DNA from: an uncultured Lachnospiraceae bacterium
Lineage (GTDB): Bacteria; Bacillota; Clostridia; Lachnospirales; Lachnospiraceae
Reading direction: 5' to 3'
DNA length: 8,318 nucleotides
Assembly (NCBI GenBank): GCA_910585555.1
Contig: CAJUFU010000094.1
Span: 1 to 8,318 of the forward strand
The notes beneath the pieces are model-generated. The model ran no database searches, had not been told where the DNA came from, and worked only from the letters and a program-made list of their open reading frames with translations. Position numbers and translations under genes: made by a program. Shown here piece after piece: positions 5,932 through 8,318 of the stretch. Within the stretch, counting starts at the first letter, position 1. Every line of letters starts with the position of its first letter.

Positions 5932-6042
5932 TTATCCCAATAACGTTTGTACCTTTCCGGCTGTGCCGCTGTCCCAAACAGGAACTTCATTCACCGGCAT
6001 CCATTTTACGACATTGATCTTTCCGATGCCCCCATAGTTCAT
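5932..6042 (-). CDS. 36-codon small open frame overlapping the LacI stop
   Basis: This frame begins at an ATGA overlap with the TGA of the LacI-family gene, the classical arrangement for translational coupling. CCGGAAAG lies directly before the ATG, inside the LacI gene. It encodes 36 residues beginning MNYGGIGKINVVKWMP and ending GTAGKVQTLLG, with no signal peptide, membrane segment or family that I recognise. It looks more protein-like than a random frame. It may be a real small protein or the remnant of a longer gene. No convincing terminator separates it from the small-protein operon 80 bp downstream. Confidence 0.3.
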   Translation of the reverse strand: MNYGGIGKINVVKWMPVNEVPVWDSGTAGKVQTLLG

Positions 6043-7076
6043 CTTTCCGGTTTTCCTACAGACTCACGTTCCACCATTTCTACACTGATTGCCACATTTT
6101 CTGTCAAACTGTTTCTATGAGATAAGCGATAAATCAACCGCTGAACCGCCCGTTTTCCCATCAATTCCTTATTTACATTTACTGTTGTCAACTTTGGACA
6201 TATTTTTTCACATATATCAATATTATCAAAACCTACAATAGAAATATCTTCAGGAATCTTATACCCCAATATCTGCAAAGCAACCATCAGAGAAATCGCC
6301 ACCCTATCATTAGAACATACGAATACTTCCGGCATAGTCTCATGTCTTTTTATCAATTCTACAATCTCTTTGTTGTTATTGGAAAGTACCGCCTCTTCCA
6401 TACCTTCCAGTATGGAATATTTGTCAATATAGGAATCCCTCTGCTCCCACGAGCTAACCCCTAAAAACGTTGATAATGCCTCCCGATATCCCAAATAGCG
6501 CTCCTTAATGCTGAGAGAATAACTCAGTTCACCATAAAAACCTATCTTCGTAAATCCCTTTTCCAGAAGGTACTTGACCAACATATAGCTTCCATGCTTA
6601 TTATCCGTAATAATACTGTCAATATTTTCTACCATGGAAGCATGATCTACCAGCACTATCTGTGTATGCATTCTACAAATTTTTTCGATATTTTTATCCT
6701 TAATCTTTCCGATTACGATAACCCCTGACACCCGCCGCTGCATAATGATTGTGGGAACCTCAAAATCATCATCATCGAAAAAATTCATGAGCGCATCATA
6801 ACCATTTTTTTTGGCTTCTTCCACTACGCCAAGTAAAACTTTTCCATAGAAATCCATATCCACAGAATAACGTTTATGCATCATCACACAAATATTTGTT
6901 CTCGAAAATGTACGATAAAATTTTTCCTTTGTCTCCAAATATCCCAATTCTTCTGCTGTTCTTAAAATCTTTATCCGCGTCTCATCACTGATTCCTGGCT
7001 TATTATTCAAAGCAAGCGATACAGCATTCACTGATATTCCATGGATATGAGCAATATCTTTCATCGTAACTTTCAC
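6039..7076 (-). CDS. LacI-family transcriptional regulator
   Basis: A 345-residue regulator of the usual LacI length. The helix-turn-helix lies at about 5-25 (MKDIAHIHGISVNAVSLALNN), followed by KPGISDETRIKILRTAEELGY into the hinge. The periplasmic-binding-protein-like effector domain spans about 60-340. Recognisable parts are GVIVIGKI, ITDNKHGSYMLVKYLLEKGFTKIGFYG, ERYLGYREAL, VFVCSNDRVAISLMVALQILGYKIPEDISIVGFDN and LTTVNVNKELMGKRAVQRL. The start is GTG at 7076, with GAGG 8 nt upstream; ATG at 7064 is an alternative that would remove the first four residues. The gene lies 251 bp after a GH130 phosphorylase and probably controls a mannoside or related sugar locus to the right of the window. 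A perfect TTGACA-17-TATTCT promoter precedes it. The inducer is unknown. Confidence 0.95.
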   Translation of the reverse strand: MKVTMKDIAHIHGISVNAVSLALNNKPGISDETRIKILRTAEELGYLETKEKFYRTFSRTNICVMMHKRYSVDMDFYGKVLLGVVEEAKKNGYDALMNFFDDDDFEVPTIIMQRRVSGVIVIGKIKDKNIEKICRMHTQIVLVDHASMVENIDSIITDNKHGSYMLVKYLLEKGFTKIGFYGELSYSLSIKERYLGYREALSTFLGVSSWEQRDSYIDKYSILEGMEEAVLSNNNKEIVELIKRHETMPEVFVCSNDRVAISLMVALQILGYKIPEDISIVGFDNIDICEKICPKLTTVNVNKELMGKRAVQRLIYRLSHRNSLTENVAISVEMVERESVGKPER

Positions 7077-7114
7077 AGCGCCATCCTCATCTCGACTTTA
7101 AAAATTTGCAACAC

Positions 7115-7303
7115 CTATTGATTCAAATACTTTCTAAGAGAATATCCTTTCCAGGGTTCATTGTCAATAACAGATATACCCCTTTTTGTGACAGGATAAT
7201 TCCTACGTTTAAATTTTCCTGTTTTTCCAAAATCCCGAATCAGTGTAGCACAGTCCCATAAATATTCCTTTACTACAAGCTTTCGTTTTATTATTATTTC
7301 ATG
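7115..7303 (-). pseudogene. Possible gene remnant without start codon, 62 codons
   Basis: Between the GH130 stop and the LacI gene one minus-strand frame stays open for 62 codons up to a TAG at 7117-7115 and has no ATG, GTG or TTG near its beginning (the only TTG is three codons from the end). Its translation looks protein-like: VVKEYLWDCATLIRDFGKTG, FKRRNYPVTKRG, then IDNEPWKGYSLRKYLNQ. I recognise no family. The LacI promoter lies inside it. It may be the decayed 3' end of a former gene, or a chance frame in an AT-rich spacer. Confidence 0.25.
7139..7167 (-). promoter_or_regulatory. Sigma-A promoter of the LacI-family gene
   Basis: TTGACA at 7167-7162 and TATTCT at 7144-7139 on the minus strand are separated by exactly 17 bp. 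The expected start point near 7132 gives a leader of about 55 nt before the GTG at 7076. The regulator thus has its own promoter apart from the GH130 gene. I found no clear LacI-type palindrome over it. Confidence 0.75.
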
Positions 7304-7327
7304 TCACGTTTGGCCGACTTTTTCCTC

Positions 7328-8318
7328 CTATACACCCAGATACGCATAGATATCTTCTAATTCGATTTCCGCCAAGCAGATACTGTTATCCGCTGCTCCA
7401 TAATAAATTTTGATACAATTCTCTTCCAAGAGCGCTCCGCAGGTAAATACCACCTGCCCGAAAAATCCCTCTTTCTCATACTCCATTTCCGGTTCTAACA
7501 GCGGCTGTTTTGACTTGGCAATAATTCTGCCGGGATCTTTCAAGTCCAACAGAAAAACTCCCAGACAGTACCGGTTGTTTTTGTCTGCCGCATGGTAAAT
7601 CTTAATCCAACCCTTTTCCGTCTTAAGGGGCGGCGCGCCTCCACCAATCCGCCCGCCTTCCCAGCCATCTTCTATGCCATAGAAATGGCGATGGCGTCCC
7701 CAATAAATCAGGTCTTTTGATTCGGAGAGCCACATATCCGGAGAGCCGATTCCTTTGGGAACCGGGCGGTTAAAACAATAATATTTTCCTCCTATCTTTT
7801 CCGGGAAAATTGTTACATCTTTATTTTCCGGCAGAAAAATATTCCCTTGCCGTTCATACGTTTCAAAATCTTTTGTGGAAATCAAAGCCGTTGATGCTCC
7901 TTTGGAAGACACCGCTGTATAATTTATATAATAGACGTCCCCAATTTTTGTAATCCTCGGATCCTCCATCCCCCAACACTCATCTACTGCATCCGGCATA
8001 ATCACTGGCGCATCCTCTATAGTAAAATGAATTCCGTCTTTCGAACGTGCAATGCGCAGATGAGACAATGTCGTCAGCCATACAACATTGCTGTTTGCAT
8101 CATTTCCCCACGTAATGGTTCTTGAATCACTGAAGCAGTATTCCGGATATTCCGACTTGATAATGTTTACAATTTCAAATACACTCTTACCCTCCTTTTC
8201 CCCGATTATCGGTACCTTCACGTAACCGTCTTTTGCATCAACTGCCTCTGCAACGCGGCACAATAAAATATATTCATCTTTATATTTTGTGACTCCGCAG
8301 TTAAATACCCCTTTCACC
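7328..8318 (-). CDS. GH130 glycoside phosphorylase, 5' end cut by window edge
   Basis: The C-terminal 330 or so residues of a GH130 protein; family members have about 20-30 residues more at the N-terminus. The first visible GTG codon is an internal Val in VKGVFNCGVTKY and not the start. Signature parts, numbered within the fragment, are EYILLCRVAE (15-24), WGMEDPRITKIGDVYYINYTA (115-135) containing the Asp of the EDPR motif, RPVPKGIGSPDMWLSESKDL (184-203), GGRIGGGAPPLKTEKGWIKIYHAAD (221-245), LLDLKDP and IYYGAADNSICLAEI. GH130 enzymes phosphorolyse beta-mannosidic linkages, such as beta-1,4-mannooligosaccharides or mannosyl-glucose, in the cytoplasm. The Arg and the YH pair in the 221-245 block fit a phosphorylase more than a hydrolase. 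The exact substrate cannot be read from this sequence. The neighbouring LacI regulator fits a sugar-utilisation operon. Confidence 0.93.
   Translation of the reverse strand, partial: VKGVFNCGVTKYKDEYILLCRVAEAVDAKDGYVKVPIIGEKEGKSVFEIVNIIKSEYPEYCFSDSRTITWGNDANSNVVWLTTLSHLRIARSKDGIHFTIEDAPVIMPDAVDECWGMEDPRITKIGDVYYINYTAVSSKGASTALISTKDFETYERQGNIFLPENKDVTIFPEKIGGKYYCFNRPVPKGIGSPDMWLSESKDLIYWGRHRHFYGIEDGWEGGRIGGGAPPLKTEKGWIKIYHAADKNNRYCLGVFLLDLKDPGRIIAKSKQPLLEPEMEYEKEGFFGQVVFTCGALLEENCIKIYYGAADNSICLAEIELEDIYAYLGV

Noticed and set aside
1..8318. CRISPR arrays, tRNA or rRNA genes, insertion sequences, phage attachment sites
   Set aside because: I looked for short spaced repeats, tRNA-like cloverleaf ends, transposase motifs and terminal inverted repeats and found nothing convincing; the only repeated element is the 18-mer, with too few copies and regulatory spacing.

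Overview
The window looks like a stretch of a Bacillota chromosome, most likely a gut Lachnospiraceae/Clostridia-type organism. The reasons are AGGAGG-type ribosome binding sites, an AgrC/AgrA-like GHKL kinase with a LytTR regulator, a GH130 mannoside phosphorylase next to a LacI regulator, and an orphan protein of a type I associate with Lachnospiraceae. Every gene I can support lies on the minus strand, so the window reads right to left. The plus-strand open frames appear to be shadows.

Right part (about 8318 to 5932): the 3' portion of a GH130 glycoside phosphorylase gene is cut by the window edge. It is followed by a 250-bp spacer that holds a protein-like frame without a start codon and a textbook promoter (TTGACA, 17 bp, TATTCT). 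Next come a LacI-family regulator and a 36-codon open frame that overlaps the regulator's stop codon by ATGA. This part is visibly more AT-rich than the next block. It is probably a carbohydrate-utilisation locus whose transporter genes lie outside the window.

Middle part (5852 to 4254): a compact run of four small soluble proteins (DUF1905, DUF1801 with an N-terminal zinc-ribbon-like motif, DUF5655, DUF2200). It ends in an intrinsic terminator with a cUUCGg tetraloop. The functions of these families are unknown or only loosely suggested.

Left part (4134 to 1): a LytTR response regulator and a GHKL sensor kinase overlap at TGATG. They are followed by a 404-residue orphan protein (possibly DUF6033-like) and a protein with a PPC-like beta-sandwich domain that is cut by the left edge. 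An 18-bp element, ATAGTCAYTTGGTGCAAT on the minus strand, occurs twice with a 21-bp period directly before the orphan gene. It occurs once more, with a degenerate partner 20 bp away, before the regulator operon. Direct repeats two helical turns apart are the usual architecture of LytTR binding sites. The simplest reading is an autoregulated two-component system that also controls the adjacent orphan/PPC gene pair. No agrB/agrD-like peptide genes are visible. This regulator, operator and orphan-effector arrangement is the most interesting content of the window.
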